Positions 30,763 to 41,092 are shown, counted from the stretch's first letter. The stretch is 64,000 nucleotides of DNA from Bacillus amyloliquefaciens DSM 7 = ATCC 23350 (GCF_000196735.1 NC_014551.1:2227001-2291000); one strand, 5' to 3'. Numbers and translations: made by a program. Notes: generated by a model from the sequence alone, not told the origin.

Positions 30763-30822
30763 CATTTGCCGCGCCAAAAGCAAAACGAAAGTCCTGCCCG
30801 GAGACCGAGGCTGCTTAAATAT

Positions 30823-30850
30823 GAAAAGCCCCTTTATCAAGGGGCTTTTC
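30823..30850 (-). terminator. Terminator of hbs
   Basis: A perfect 10-bp stem GAAAAGCCCC/GGGGCTTTTC with an 8-base loop, followed on the minus strand by CATATTT. The T-rich side of the stem itself supplies the U-run. Confidence 0.8.
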
Positions 30851-30902
30851 TGTGAAGAAACAAAGTGTATGTATCAGATGCATACACGATCTATATTCAC
30901 AA

Positions 30903-31181
30903 TTATTTTCCTGCAACAGCGTCTTTAAGAGCTTTACCTGGTTTGAAAGCAGGTACTTTGCTTGCAGGGATTTCGATTTCTTCACCTGTTTGCGGGTTAC
31001 GTCCTTTACGTGCAGAACGCTCGCGCACCTCAAAGTTACCGAAACCGATCAGTTGGATTTTATCACCATTTTTAAGTGCATCTAAAATCGTATCAAAAAC
31101 AGAATCAACTGCTTTTGTAGCGTCTTTTTTAGACAATTCGCTTGCTTCTGCAACCGCATTGATTAGTTCTGTCTTGTTCAT
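30903..31181 (-). CDS. hbs: HBsu, DNA-binding protein HU
   Basis: The 92-residue histone-like HU protein that bends and compacts the nucleoid. It begins [18 protein letters not shown], and the DNA-intercalating arm is [20 protein letters not shown] 31181 has a strong GGAGGAGG. Two promoter candidates lie upstream, in line with high expression of this essential protein. Confidence 0.98.
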   Translation of the reverse strand: MNKTELINAVAEASELSKKDATKAVDSVFDTILDALKNGDKIQLIGFGNFEVRERSARKGRNPQTGEEIEIPASKVPAFKPGKALKDAVAGK

Positions 31182-31249
31182 GCCTTTCACCTCCTCCCAA
31201 AAGGGTATCAATTCAGCAGTTTATTATCATTTCTTCACAGTTCAGTCTG

Positions 31250-31277
31250 ATTCTAAACCTGTCTGATAAAAAATCAA
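31250..31277 (-). promoter_or_regulatory. Proximal hbs promoter
   Basis: Minus strand: TTGATT (31277-31272), 16-base spacer, TAGAAT (31255-31250). Predicted start about 60 bases before the hbs ATG. Confidence 0.6.
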
Positions 31278-31400
31278 TCCAGGGAAGAACAGACAAGTAA
31301 ACGGCTTTTCATAAGAAAACAGACACTTCGAGGAATGTTTGTCCAACAAAGTGAAGATTTTCTGTAAGTAGAGTAACACATATAAAAAGCCATATCAAGC

Positions 31401-31430
31401 ATTTTAAAGCCCCAATCCCTTGCTCGTCAA
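31401..31430 (-). promoter_or_regulatory. Distal hbs promoter
   Basis: Minus strand: TTGACG (31430-31425), 18-base spacer, TAAAAT (31406-31401). The 375-base region between spoIVA and hbs contains these two promoters and the spoIVA terminator, but no gene that I can see. B. subtilis hbs is known to have two promoters. Confidence 0.6.
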
Positions 31431-31518
31431 GGTTTTCACGTGTTTTCCCGAACAAATATTCCTTTTTTTGCTTTTTTCCTCCTAATCCTTGATTGATTTC
31501 CAGTATCTAAATAGACAT

Positions 31519-31552
31519 AAAAAAAGACCCCCCGTATCAGGAAGAGGTCCTT
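31519..31552 (-). terminator. Terminator of spoIVA
   Basis: Minus strand: AAGGACC pairs with GGTCTTT (one G-U), followed by a run of T. Four bases after the spoIVA stop. Confidence 0.75.
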
Positions 31553-31556
31553 CAGC

Positions 31557-33035
31557 TTACAAAATAATTGCGATCAGGCCGCCTGAGCCTTCGTTTATAA
31601 TTCTCTCCAGCGTTTCTTTCAGTTTATATCTCGCATTTTCAGGCATGAGCGACAGTTTTGCCGAGATTCCTTCTCTCACAATCGAGCTCAATGATCTTCC
31701 GAAAATATCAGAGTTCCAGATAGAAAGCGGATCATCCTCAAAGTCCTGCATTAAGTAGCGGACAAGCTCTTCACTTTGTTTTTCCGTCCCGATGATCGGA
31801 GCGAATTCACTTTCCACATCCACTTTGATCATGTGAATGGACGGGGCGACCGCTTTCAGCCTTACCCCGAACCTTGATCCCTGTCTGATGATTTCCGGTT
31901 CATCAAGGCTCATATCCGTTAAGGCCGGAGCGGCGATGCCATAGCCGGTCTGTTTCACCATTTTCAGCGCGTCTGATACCTGATCATATTCCTTTTTCGC
32001 GTGGGCGAAGTCCTGCATTAATTCAAGCAGATGGTCTTTTCCGCGGATCTCGACGCCGACCACTTCTTTTAAAATCTGGTCATATAAATGATCCGGCGCG
32101 TATAAATCAATTTCCGCGACACCCTGGCCAAGTTCAATTCCGGCCAAGCCTGCGCTTTCAATAAACTCAAATTCACTGAAGTGGCCGACAACCCGGTCGA
32201 CGTCACGCAGGCGTTTGATATCTTTTACGGTTTCTTTCACTGATTCCTGGTAACTCTCTCTGAGCCAGTGATTTTCTTTCAGCACCATGACCCAGCTCGG
32301 AAGGTTGACATTCACTTCCAGCACAGGGAACTCGTAAAGCGCTTCTCTGAGGACGCTTAACACATCTGTTTCCCGCATGCTTTCAACACTCATGGCGAGG
32401 ACAGGAATATCATATTTCGCGCTTAATTCAGCCCTGAGCGCTTCTGTTTCCGGGTGATACGGCTTCACCGAGTTGATGACCATAATAAACGGTTTGCCGA
32501 CTTCCTTCAGCTCGTCAATGACTCTTTCTTCCGCTTCTACGTAATCGCCCCGCGCAATATCGCCGATTGAACCGTCTGTCGTAATGACGACCCCGATTGT
32601 GGAATGTTCCTGGATGACTTTTCTCGTACCGATTTCCGCTGCTTCATGAAAGGGAATCGGTTCTTCGTACCATGGTGTATTGATCATTCTCGGACCGTTT
32701 TCATCTTCATATCCCTTCGCCCCGGGAACAGTGTATCCCACACAATCCACAAGGCGGATATTGACATCAAGTCCTTCCGCCACATGTACGGACATGGCTT
32801 GATTCGGCACAAATTTTGGTTCTGTGGTCATAATCGTTTTTCCTGCTGCGCTTTGCGGAAGCTCATCCTGCGCCCGCGCTCGGTCGGCTTCATTGCTGAT
32901 ATTCGGGAGCACCACGAGCTCCATAAATTTTTTAATGAATGTAGATTTCCCTGTACGGACAGCGCCGACGACTCCTAAGTATATATCGCCTCCTGTTCGT
33001 TCAGCGATATCCTTGAAAATATCGACCTTTTCCAA
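31557..33035 (-). CDS. spoIVA: SpoIVA, spore coat morphogenetic ATPase
   Basis: A 492-residue ATPase that polymerises on the forespore surface, forming the basement layer of the coat and linking it to cortex formation. The Walker A-like GAVRTGKST is at residues 24-32, followed by a TRAFAC-GTPase-like domain (VDCVGYTVPGAKGYEDENG). The middle and C-terminal regions are typical of the family, ending GSGGLIAIIL, the tail known to contact SpoVM/SpoVID in B. subtilis. The start is a TTG at 33035 with GGGAGGGG upstream. Confidence 0.97.
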   Translation of the reverse strand: MEKVDIFKDIAERTGGDIYLGVVGAVRTGKSTFIKKFMELVVLPNISNEADRARAQDELPQSAAGKTIMTTEPKFVPNQAMSVHVAEGLDVNIRLVDCVGYTVPGAKGYEDENGPRMINTPWYEEPIPFHEAAEIGTRKVIQEHSTIGVVITTDGSIGDIARGDYVEAEERVIDELKEVGKPFIMVINSVKPYHPETEALRAELSAKYDIPVLAMSVESMRETDVLSVLREALYEFPVLEVNVNLPSWVMVLKENHWLRESYQESVKETVKDIKRLRDVDRVVGHFSEFEFIESAGLAGIELGQGVAEIDLYAPDHLYDQILKEVVGVEIRGKDHLLELMQDFAHAKKEYDQVSDALKMVKQTGYGIAAPALTDMSLDEPEIIRQGSRFGVRLKAVAPSIHMIKVDVESEFAPIIGTEKQSEELVRYLMQDFEDDPLSIWNSDIFGRSLSSIVREGISAKLSLMPENARYKLKETLERIINEGSGGLIAIIL

Positions 33036-33107
33036 GTGATCCCCTCCCGGACTTCCTATCCTTATCATTTTTCATTCACCATTCTTCAATCAAATACAGG
33101 ACACTAT

Positions 33108-33138
33108 ATGTGTATGACGTTGTCCCATTTCAATATGA
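33108..33138 (-). promoter_or_regulatory. SigE-type promoter of spoIVA
   Basis: Minus strand: TCATATT (33138-33132), 15-base spacer, CATACACAT (33116-33108). This fits the mother-cell SigE consensus (about kmATATT, 14, CATACAnT) and agrees with known SigE control of spoIVA. Confidence 0.75.
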
Positions 33139-33180
33139 CATCTTTAGAAAATTTTCAGGCAATCTTTTCTATCGGAATCA

Positions 33181-33221
33181 AAAAAACCTTTCTCCCTATT
33201 TGTATGCGCGGGAGAAAGGTT
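33181..33221 (-). terminator. Terminator of yphF
   Basis: Minus strand: a 12-bp stem AACCTTTCTCCC/GGGAGAAAGGTT followed by TTTTTT, overlapping the yphF stop. Confidence 0.88.
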
Positions 33222-33955
33222 CATTCCTGTTTCGTTTTACTTTCTAAAAAAACGGGTTCCTGTTTTTCATTTACGGTGTATTTGACTGAAAAGGCCGGGA
33301 CGAAAGGAGTCTCTTCCCATAAAATATCCTGAATTTCCGCGCCCGGTTTGATTTTCTTTTTGTTTTCTTTCAGACAGCGGGCGAGATCGACGCGATAGTC
33401 GGCATAGATTTCTCCATCAGCTCCGATTAAAAGCGGCAGAGACGCGCCTGAAACCGGACTTTCGACAGAAGGAGAGTCTTTCATGCCGAGCTTTTTTTTA
33501 TTTAAAGTGAACAGCCCTTTTGAAACGGCGTCCTCATAGGGTGGATATGTATGCTTTTCCTGATACATTTTGACACGCAGCTTTATGTCGCGGATTGCCT
33601 CCGCCATTTGGAGATCGATCAGCTTCACAGTCGGCTTATTTTCCACATCGACAAGCACGTATTGGTACATTCCTCCGCTTTCAAAAGCAGAGGACGGCGG
33701 CTCCTCTATATATCTGGGCGCGAGCCGCTTAAAATCTATCGGATATTTTTGATAGATCGGTGTTTTCATATCTTTTGTCTGAATCGGCAGAAGTCCGCCG
33801 TTCGCCTTTTTAAATTCATCCACCGCCGCTTGAACCTGCTGAAGCTGATGCTTGTAAGATACTTTATTTTCAGTTTTTTCCGCTTCAGGATACAGACAGC
33901 CGGACAGCAGAAGCACCGCAATTGCCGTTATGACGGCCATTTTTAACTTATGCAT
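33221..33955 (-). CDS. yphF: YphF, sporulation-associated lipoprotein
   Basis: A 244-residue lipoprotein: signal peptide [15 protein letters not shown] with lipobox LSGC, cleavage before Cys19 or thereabouts. The exported part is hydrophilic with segments such as [19 protein letters not shown] and [14 protein letters not shown]. No enzymatic motif is visible. It sits between spoIVA and yphE, among sporulation genes. Function unknown. Confidence 0.85.
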   Translation of the reverse strand: MHKLKMAVITAIAVLLLSGCLYPEAEKTENKVSYKHQLQQVQAAVDEFKKANGGLLPIQTKDMKTPIYQKYPIDFKRLAPRYIEEPPSSAFESGGMYQYVLVDVENKPTVKLIDLQMAEAIRDIKLRVKMYQEKHTYPPYEDAVSKGLFTLNKKKLGMKDSPSVESPVSGASLPLLIGADGEIYADYRVDLARCLKENKKKIKPGAEIQDILWEETPFVPAFSVKYTVNEKQEPVFLESKTKQE

Positions 33956-33976
33956 TCCGCGCCCCCTTTTTTTGCT

Positions 33977-34180
33977 TTATTCATTGACAGGTCCGCTGAA
34001 AACGACCATTAACACGATCAATCCCGAGATGACCATACAGGCATAAGCGAGTGAAGAAACTGCTGCTTTTATCAGCCTGTTTTTAACTTTGTACCTGCTG
34101 ACATAAATAGAGGCCACCGCCACAAACATTAATCCCATAGCACCAAGCGCAAACCACATTTTCATCAATGCCACACTCAC
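33977..34180 (-). CDS. yphE: YphE, DUF2768 small membrane protein
   Basis: A 67-residue protein with two transmembrane helices (WFALGAMGLMFVAVASIYV and SSLAYACMVISGLIVLMVV) separated by a short basic loop RYKVKNRLIKA. I choose the GTG at 34180, seven bases after GGGGGG, giving MSVALMKMW. An 18-codon upstream extension has no ribosome site. Function unknown; upstream of yphF with a 21-base gap. Confidence 0.8.
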   Translation of the reverse strand: MSVALMKMWFALGAMGLMFVAVASIYVSRYKVKNRLIKAAVSSLAYACMVISGLIVLMVVFSGPVNE

Positions 34181-34276
34181 GTCCGTGCCCCCCGTCCAAT
34201 CATTGTAAGCGTTATATTTCATTTTAATATACAAATGTTGAAAAGATCAACAGGTTTTCCATCTATTGAAAAAAAC

Positions 34277-34312
34277 AAAAAACTGAAGCAAAGAGGGGGA
34301 CTTTGCTTCAGT
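34277..34312 (-). terminator. Terminator downstream of gpsA
   Basis: Minus strand: 12-bp perfect stem ACTGAAGCAAAG/CTTTGCTTCAGT, 7-base loop, then TTTTTTGTTTT. It lies 186 bases after the gpsA stop. Confidence 0.88.
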
Positions 34313-34498
34313 CAAGTTGACTATATTCACCTATACGCCTGAGATACACTCTCTTGGACTTCGATGCTATAGTATGCGTAGATGCGTACGTCTGCATCCT
34401 CTTCTGCCTAAATCAGCAAATGTTTTGAGCGATTTCAGCCGGAGAGTTCCGCGTTTTGGACTTTCGTCACTTCAGAATATGCTGACGGCATGTTATTG
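34313..34498. other. Gap between gpsA and its distal terminator
   Basis: 186 bases with no recognisable gene. It contains an ATGCGTA repeat (34373-34388 area) and only very short ORFs on the minus strand, the first an 18-codon one just after gpsA. The distance from gene to terminator suggests transcribed 3' sequence. Confidence 0.35.
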
Positions 34499-35536
34499 TC
34501 ACTTTACCCGGTTTTCGAATGTGTTGACCAAGTCTTCCATCTCATGGGTTTTCACTCTGGCCATTAAGGATTCTACGGCCGTTTCTACCTTCTGCCCGTT
34601 AAATAACACTTGGTGAAGCGCCTCTGTAATCGGCATTTTCACTTGATATTTTTGAGACAGCTGATATGCCGCTTTCGTCGTCCGCACACCTTCAACAACC
34701 ATTCCCATCTGGTCAAGGACTTCTTCAAGCTTATACCCTTTTCCAAGCAGGTTGCCGGCGCGCCAGTTCCGTGAATGAACGCTTGTACACGTCACAATTA
34801 AATCGCCTACGCCTGTCAGGCCGGAAAAAGTAAGAGGATTTCCGCCCATCTTTGTTCCGAGTCTGGCGATTTCAGCAAGACCGCGGGTGATTAAGGCCGC
34901 TTTTGCATTATCTCCGTATCCCAATCCGTCTGTAATTCCCGCTGCCAGAGCGATGATGTTCTTTAGCGCTCCCCCTATCTCAACACCGATCATATCCGGA
35001 TTGGTATACACGCGGAAATGCTGGTTCATAAATAAATCCTGAACCGCTTCTGCAGCCTCGATATTTTTTGAAGATGATGTAACGGTCGTCGGGTGTCTTA
35101 ATCCGACTTCCTCAGCGTGGCTCGGTCCTGAAAGCACGACGATGTCTTTTCTGTACTCCTCAGGCAGCTCCTCCTCCATTAATTCTGAAATGCGGAGAAG
35201 CGAATCCGGCTCAATCCCTTTGCTGACATGAACAAAAATTGATTTCTTCGGGATGTAAGGCAGAGCCTTTTTCAGCACTTCCCGAATGGCTTTTGTCGGA
35301 ACCGCCACAATGATGAAGTCAGCTCCATTTAAAGCCTCGCTTACATCAGCTGTTCCGATGATAGAACTTGATAGCTCCACCCCGGGCAGATAATCTTTGT
35401 TTTCATGCAGTTCGTTGATTTGATCGATCAATTCGGCACGATGTCCCCACATCATGACTTGATGTCCGTTATCAGCCAGCACTAAAGAAAGTGCAGTGCC
35501 CCAGCTTCCCGCTCCAAGCATTGCCACTTTTTTCAT
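34499..35536 (-). CDS. gpsA: GpsA, glycerol-3-phosphate dehydrogenase
   Basis: A 345-residue NAD(P)-dependent enzyme supplying sn-glycerol-3-phosphate for phospholipids. NAD loop GAGSWGTAL at residues 8-16; the conserved VSKGIE, GPSHAEEV and GALKNIIALAAGI (catalytic Lys) follow. 17 bases downstream of der. Confidence 0.97.
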   Translation of the reverse strand: MKKVAMLGAGSWGTALSLVLADNGHQVMMWGHRAELIDQINELHENKDYLPGVELSSSIIGTADVSEALNGADFIIVAVPTKAIREVLKKALPYIPKKSIFVHVSKGIEPDSLLRISELMEEELPEEYRKDIVVLSGPSHAEEVGLRHPTTVTSSSKNIEAAEAVQDLFMNQHFRVYTNPDMIGVEIGGALKNIIALAAGITDGLGYGDNAKAALITRGLAEIARLGTKMGGNPLTFSGLTGVGDLIVTCTSVHSRNWRAGNLLGKGYKLEEVLDQMGMVVEGVRTTKAAYQLSQKYQVKMPITEALHQVLFNGQKVETAVESLMARVKTHEMEDLVNTFENRVK

Positions 35537-35553
35537 CTCTGTATCACACCTTT

Positions 35554-36864
35554 TTATTTTCTTGCTCTTGCAAATATTTTAATTGGCGTACCTTCAAATC
35601 CGAAAGCATCCCGGATTCGGTTTTCTAAAAAGCGTTCATAAGAAAAATGCATCAGTTCCGGATCATTGACAAAAACAACGAAGCTCGGTGGCTTAACAGC
35701 GACTTGAGTCGCATAATAAATCTTCAGGCGTGAGCCGTTGTGCGTCGGAGTCGGATTCATGGCGACCGCATCCATGATGACGTCATTTAAGACATTTGTC
35801 TGTACGCGGAGAGAGTGGTTTTCACTCGCTTTAATAATCGCAGGCATGAGTGTATGAATCCGCTTTGTCGTCAGTGCCGACATAAACAGCACCGGCGCAT
35901 AATCGAGAAATTGGAAATGCTCGCGTATATTCTGTTCAAATTCTTTCATCGTGCTTTCGTCTTTATCAACGGCATCCCATTTGTTTACGATAATGACGAC
36001 GGCTTTTCCGGCTTCATGGGCGTATCCGGCGATCCGCTTGTCCTGTTCGAGGATGCCTTCTTCTGCATTCAGCACAACGCCGACGACGTCTGAGCGGTCA
36101 ATGGCTTTTAACGCCCGAAGCACGCTGTATTTTTCTGTTGTTTCATATACTTTTCCCTTTTTTCTCATTCCCGCCGTGTCGACGATCACGAATTCCTGCT
36201 GGTTATAGGTGAATGCCGTATCCACAGCGTCTCTTGTCGTACCCGCCACGTTGCTCACGATAACCCGCTCTTCTCCGAGCATCGCATTGACAAGGGAGGA
36301 TTTCCCGACATTCGGGCGGCCGATCAGACAGAATTGAACGACATCATCATTATACTTTGTTTCCGGAATGTTTTTAAAATGCTCGGCACATGCATCGAGC
36401 AAATCTCCTAATCCCAAACCGTGAGTACCCGAAATAGGGTACGGCTCTCCAAAGCCGAGCGCATAAAAATCATAGATGTTCGCTCTCATTTCGGTATTAT
36501 CTAATTTATTAACGGCTAATACGACCGGTTTTTTCGTCCGGTACAGTATTTTTGCCACTTCTTCATCCGCAGACGTCACACCTTCACGGCCGTTCACCAT
36601 AAAGATGATCACATCAGCCTCGTCCATGGCAATTTCAGCCTGCTGGCGGATCTGTGTCAGAAACGGTTCGTCTCCGATATCAATTCCGCCCGTGTCAATC
36701 AGGTTAAAATCATAATTCAGCCATTCCGCCGAACTGTATATCCGGTCCCGCGTCACTCCGGGGGTATCTTCTACTATTGAAATTCTTTCACCCGCAATCC
36801 GGTTAAAGATTGTGGATTTTCCCACATTCGGTCTTCCGACAATGGCTACGACAGGTTTACCCAT
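35554..36864 (-). CDS. der: Der (EngA), tandem GTPase for 50S ribosome assembly
   Basis: A 436-residue essential GTPase with two G domains and a C-terminal KH-like domain. P-loops GRPNVGKST near residue 10 and GRPNVGKSS near 183; switch motifs DTGG and DTAG; NKxD in AVNKLDN and IVNKWDA. ATG 36864 follows GGAAGGG; the 23 open codons before it are unsupported. Confidence 0.97.
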   Translation of the reverse strand: MGKPVVAIVGRPNVGKSTIFNRIAGERISIVEDTPGVTRDRIYSSAEWLNYDFNLIDTGGIDIGDEPFLTQIRQQAEIAMDEADVIIFMVNGREGVTSADEEVAKILYRTKKPVVLAVNKLDNTEMRANIYDFYALGFGEPYPISGTHGLGLGDLLDACAEHFKNIPETKYNDDVVQFCLIGRPNVGKSSLVNAMLGEERVIVSNVAGTTRDAVDTAFTYNQQEFVIVDTAGMRKKGKVYETTEKYSVLRALKAIDRSDVVGVVLNAEEGILEQDKRIAGYAHEAGKAVVIIVNKWDAVDKDESTMKEFEQNIREHFQFLDYAPVLFMSALTTKRIHTLMPAIIKASENHSLRVQTNVLNDVIMDAVAMNPTPTHNGSRLKIYYATQVAVKPPSFVVFVNDPELMHFSYERFLENRIRDAFGFEGTPIKIFARARK

Positions 36865-36944
36865 AGTACCCTTCCTTTCAATCCAGCCGCTTACATTTTC
36901 ACAAAAATTGTTCAACCGGTTATTAAAAATCATCTTCGCTATGA

Positions 36945-36968
36945 AAAGAACCCTTCAAACAGAAGGGC
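36945..36968 (-). terminator. Hairpin with T-run before der
   Basis: Minus strand: stem GCCCTTC/GAAGGGT, 5-base loop, then TCTTTTC. It lies about 90 bases after yphA and probably ends that transcript, but a TATAAT promoter element lies between yphA and the hairpin, so der transcripts starting there would carry it at their 5' end. Confidence 0.55.
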
Positions 36969-36979
36969 TTAACTCATTT

Positions 36980-37007
36980 ATTATATCAGTTTTCACTGAG
37001 ATCACAA
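36980..37007 (-). promoter_or_regulatory. Candidate der promoter
   Basis: Minus strand: TTGTGA (37007-37002), 16-base spacer, perfect TATAAT (36985-36980). About 120 bases upstream of the der ATG. Confidence 0.55.
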
Positions 37008-37055
37008 TGTATTCTTCAAAATGTTTCGCATTCATGTAACAGTCTCCGTCCGTTT

Positions 37056-37658
37056 TCAAGACATTTTTGTCGCCCCTTTGCCCTGCTTTTTGCTTTTTTG
37101 GCTGATGCGTGCGGCGAGCTGTTCATATGTAGTCAGCCCGACAAGCAGGATCACTCCCGCCGAGCAGCCTGAAAGCCATTGATAGCCGCCGACGGCTGCC
37201 GCACCCGCAATTTTGTGAATGACCGCCGAATACAATAGCTCTCCTTGGCACATGCCGAGAACAAAAAGACAAAGCCTTTCAGGAAATCGCCCCTCAACAG
37301 AGACCGTAATCACGGTAAGCAGTATGACCGCCGCCCACTCAGGTTTTATGATAAACCAAACAGGGTCATATAATGCAAAAAGAAAAATAAAGCCGTACGC
37401 TGCCGAAGCCGTCAGATGAATCACAATATAACGAAGCCGTTTATGCATGCCGAGACTCCCCGCGTAAACAAATGCCGCAGCAAAAAACATGACATATGCC
37501 GCGTTCAGCGTAAAATAAGCCGTCATCTGATGTATGCTTGCCATCATATTAGTCAAAATAAAGACTGATACGTAAAAACGGCTTTTCGTTTTGGCAAAAA
37601 TAAAAGTCGCAAGTATCCATAAAAACCACATCGACCAGTAATAATAAAACGGTTCCAT
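37056..37658 (-). CDS. yphA: YphA, multi-pass membrane protein
   Basis: A 200-residue protein with about seven hydrophobic segments, starting MEPFYYYWSMWFLWILATFIFAK (read as membrane helix 1) and ending in a short basic tail KSKKQGKGA. The ATG has AGAGGAGG upstream. No known domain is recognised; in B. subtilis the gene lies in the same place upstream of der. Function unknown. Confidence 0.82.
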   Translation of the reverse strand: MEPFYYYWSMWFLWILATFIFAKTKSRFYVSVFILTNMMASIHQMTAYFTLNAAYVMFFAAAFVYAGSLGMHKRLRYIVIHLTASAAYGFIFLFALYDPVWFIIKPEWAAVILLTVITVSVEGRFPERLCLFVLGMCQGELLYSAVIHKIAGAAAVGGYQWLSGCSAGVILLVGLTTYEQLAARISQKSKKQGKGATKMS

Positions 37659-37733
37659 AATCGCTCCTCCTCTGACCAGTATGGAGCGGTAACGTACTTT
37701 TTAAACCAATAAAGCTGAAAGGAGCAGATGAAG

Positions 37734-37865
37734 ATGGGTAAAGACAGACAGGAGAAAAAACTGAAAGCCTCCCGCCGGGTGGAATCGGATCGCGATGAAT
37801 CGATTCACCATAAAGGTGCGACAAGCCTCGAGCAAAACGGGGAATTCCGAAAAAGAAAATCGTAA
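37734..37865 (+). CDS. ypzI: YpzI, small charged protein (43 aa)
   Basis: A short plus-strand gene encoding a highly charged 43-residue protein with KKLKASRRVESDRDES and HKGATSLEQNG. The pattern fits the YpzI family of small Bacillus proteins. The ATG at 37734 has AAAGGAG nine bases upstream; an ATG two codons earlier is too close to that site. It is divergent from yphA and shares a bidirectional terminator with fni. A sporulation role is suggested by neighbours and composition, not shown. Confidence 0.82.
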   Translation: MGKDRQEKKLKASRRVESDRDESIHHKGATSLEQNGEFRKRKS

Positions 37866-37872
37866 ACAGAAA

Positions 37873-37898
37873 AAAAGGCATGCGGGTACGCATGCCTT

Positions 37899-37900
<2 letters not shown>
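37873..37900. terminator. Bidirectional terminator between ypzI and fni
   Basis: A perfect 12-bp stem AAAAGGCATGCG/CGCATGCCTTTT with a GGTA loop. T-runs occur on both strands, so it can end ypzI (plus) and fni (minus). Confidence 0.88.
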
Positions 37901-38951
<1,051 letters not shown>

Positions 38952-38962
38952 TTATCACCAAT

Positions 38963-40111
38963 TTATTTTAATTTATTGAGCTTGTCCCCGATTAAATCGC
39001 CAAGCTGGAAGCCGGTGCTCGGCTCTTCTTTCGCCTGGTATTGACGGAAGTCCTCCTGATCGGCTTTCGGCGCTTCCTCAAGCTCACGCATGCTTAAGGA
39101 GATGCGTTCTTCGCTTTCGTTCACGTCAAGGACTTTCACTTTAACAGTCTGTCCTTCTTCCAGCACTTCATGCGGCGTTCCGATATGTTTATTGGAGATT
39201 TGTGAAATGTGCACAAGACCTTCCACGCCCGGAAGAATTTCAACGAAGGCGCCGAAGCTTACAAGGCGCTGCACTTTTCCTTCAAGCACATCTCCCTGCT
39301 TTACCTTTTCGCCGATCTGGCTCCAAGGTCCCGGCAGCGTTTCTTTAATAGATAAAGAAATACGCTCGTTATCACGGTCTACGGACAATACTTTCACTTT
39401 TACGTCCTGACCTTCTTCCACCACGTCTGACGGTTTTTCGACGTGTGAATGAGACAGCTGCGAAATATGAACGAGTCCGTCAATTCCGCCGATGTCGACA
39501 AATGCGCCGAAATCAGTCAGGCGCTGTACTTTTCCTTCAAGAACGCTTCCAACCTCAAGCGTTTGGAGAAAATCATGTTTTTTGGCAGTCTGTTCTTTTT
39601 CCACTACAGCACGGTGTGACAGAATCACCCGGTTTTTATCACGGTCAAGTTCAACGACGATAAGAGAGAGGGTTTTCCCTTTATAGTCAGTGAAATCCTC
39701 GACGAAATGAGCTTCGACAAGTGATGCGGGAATGAAGCCGCGAACGCCGATATCAACGACGAGACCGCCTTTCACCACATCTTTCACTTCAGCTTCAAAC
39801 ACTTCTTTTGTTTCGAATTTTTTTTCAAGGTCTTCCCAAGCGCGGTCAGCATCAACGGCACGTTTAGATAAAATCAAAGCATCGTCTTCCACTTTTGTTA
39901 CTTTCAGGTCAAGCTCGTCGTCAACATTTACGACATCCGATGCTTTCTCTACATGAAGACTTGATAATTCACTGATTGGAATGATTCCGGACTGTTTGAC
40001 ATTGATAATTTCGACATCTACATGCTTGTCCTCTACCTTTGTCACAATCCCTTTTACTACATCTCCAACCTCTGGCACTTGAACATCAATTTGATTCATT
40101 TCCTCTGTCAT
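38963..40111 (-). CDS. ypfD: YpfD, ribosomal protein S1 homologue
   Basis: A 382-residue protein with four S1 RNA-binding repeats, each beginning like [46 protein letters not shown] and [20 protein letters not shown]. Firmicute S1 homologues are shorter than the six-repeat E. coli protein and are not essential for translation in B. subtilis. The ATG has an ideal AAGGAGGT. Upstream is cmk, as in many bacteria. Confidence 0.95.
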   Translation of the reverse strand: MTEEMNQIDVQVPEVGDVVKGIVTKVEDKHVDVEIINVKQSGIIPISELSSLHVEKASDVVNVDDELDLKVTKVEDDALILSKRAVDADRAWEDLEKKFETKEVFEAEVKDVVKGGLVVDIGVRGFIPASLVEAHFVEDFTDYKGKTLSLIVVELDRDKNRVILSHRAVVEKEQTAKKHDFLQTLEVGSVLEGKVQRLTDFGAFVDIGGIDGLVHISQLSHSHVEKPSDVVEEGQDVKVKVLSVDRDNERISLSIKETLPGPWSQIGEKVKQGDVLEGKVQRLVSFGAFVEILPGVEGLVHISQISNKHIGTPHEVLEEGQTVKVKVLDVNESEERISLSMRELEEAPKADQEDFRQYQAKEEPSTGFQLGDLIGDKLNKLK

Positions 40112-40245
40112 TTGAATAACCTCCTTGGTCCAAACCTACACAGCTTAATTAAAACGGTTTGAAAGCTGAACATGTGAATGTCCGCTTTTCAGCCGAATAT
40201 GTATTAAAGAATCATCCAAAAATATTTTGAATGATCAATAAAAAG

Positions 40246-40272
40246 TTTTATTAGTATTAACTTCTAATAAAA
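40246..40272 (-). repeat. AT-rich inverted repeat upstream of ypfD
   Basis: A perfect 9-bp inverted repeat TTTTATTAG/CTAATAAAA with a 9-base loop, followed on the minus strand by CTTTTTATTG. It lies in the 227-base gap between cmk and ypfD. It could be a weak terminator or a protein-binding palindrome; the gap holds no gene. Confidence 0.5.
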
Positions 40273-40338
40273 GGACTGGTTTGTCAAGCAATAACATCTT
40301 GTTCTTATGAAAAAAATTTAAAATGCGCTCCGGCCAAG

Positions 40339-41013
40339 TTAACGTGATTTCTGTTCAACGATCTCCAGAATTTTTCCTGCGACTTCGGCAATGCTGAGTG
40401 ACGTCGTATCGATTTCAATCGCGTCCTCCGCTTTGCGCAGCGGGGAAAATTCCCTTTCTGAATCGAGTTTGTCGCGTCTTGCAATTTCTTCAATGAGCGT
40501 TTCGTAATTCACGTCATAGCCTTTTTTCTTATTCTCCTCAAACCGGCGCTTCGCTCTTTCCTCTACGGACGCCAGCAGGAAAATTTTCACTTCCGCATCA
40601 GGCAGCACGTGAGTACCAATATCACGGCCGTCCATGACGACGCCGCCTTTTTCTCCGAGCTGCTGCTGTCTTTTCACCATTTCTTCTCTGACGCCTTTAT
40701 GCTTGGCGGCGATGGATACTTGGTTGCTGACTTCGTCTTTTCTGATTTCTTCTGTCACATCTTCTCCGTTTACCAGAACGATTTGTCCTTCCGGAGCGGA
40801 TACAAGCTCAATCTTCGTATGCTTTAACAGCTCTGTGAGCGCGGCTTCATCCGTTAATTCGGCATTTTGCCTGAGCGCCGTATATGTAATGGCACGATAC
40901 ATCGCTCCTGTATCAATGTACACATATGATTTCTTCTCAGCTACTATTTTAGCAACGGTGCTTTTTCCGGCAGCCGCCGGACCGTCGATCGCAATTGATA
41001 ATTTCTTGTCCAT
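40339..41013 (-). CDS. cmk: Cytidylate kinase
   Basis: A 224-residue kinase phosphorylating CMP and dCMP. P-loop GPAAAGKST near residue 10, the [10 protein letters not shown] substrate segment, [14 protein letters not shown] and RRxxE-type lid residues. ATG follows CAAGGAGAG. Confidence 0.97.
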   Translation of the reverse strand: MDKKLSIAIDGPAAAGKSTVAKIVAEKKSYVYIDTGAMYRAITYTALRQNAELTDEAALTELLKHTKIELVSAPEGQIVLVNGEDVTEEIRKDEVSNQVSIAAKHKGVREEMVKRQQQLGEKGGVVMDGRDIGTHVLPDAEVKIFLLASVEERAKRRFEENKKKGYDVNYETLIEEIARRDKLDSEREFSPLRKAEDAIEIDTTSLSIAEVAGKILEIVEQKSR

Positions 41014-41092
41014 AATCTCTCTCCTTGCTCTTTACTCCTCTATGGATTGTATCATGAACTGCCCGAAAAAGGGCGAAAAAAATTGAGCTGAC

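Noticed and set aside
31182-31556. Hidden gene between spoIVA and hbs
   Set aside because: Only short ORFs without ribosome sites; the space is explained by two hbs promoters and the spoIVA terminator.
37549-37893. 114-codon minus-strand ORF over ypzI and yphA
   Set aside because: It overlaps yphA in another frame and covers ypzI antisense; yphA and ypzI have ribosome sites and family support.
41059-41080. GCCC-GAAAAA-GGGC hairpin near ypfB as terminator
   Set aside because: Only 4 bp, and the A/T tract is on the wrong side for the minus-strand gene.
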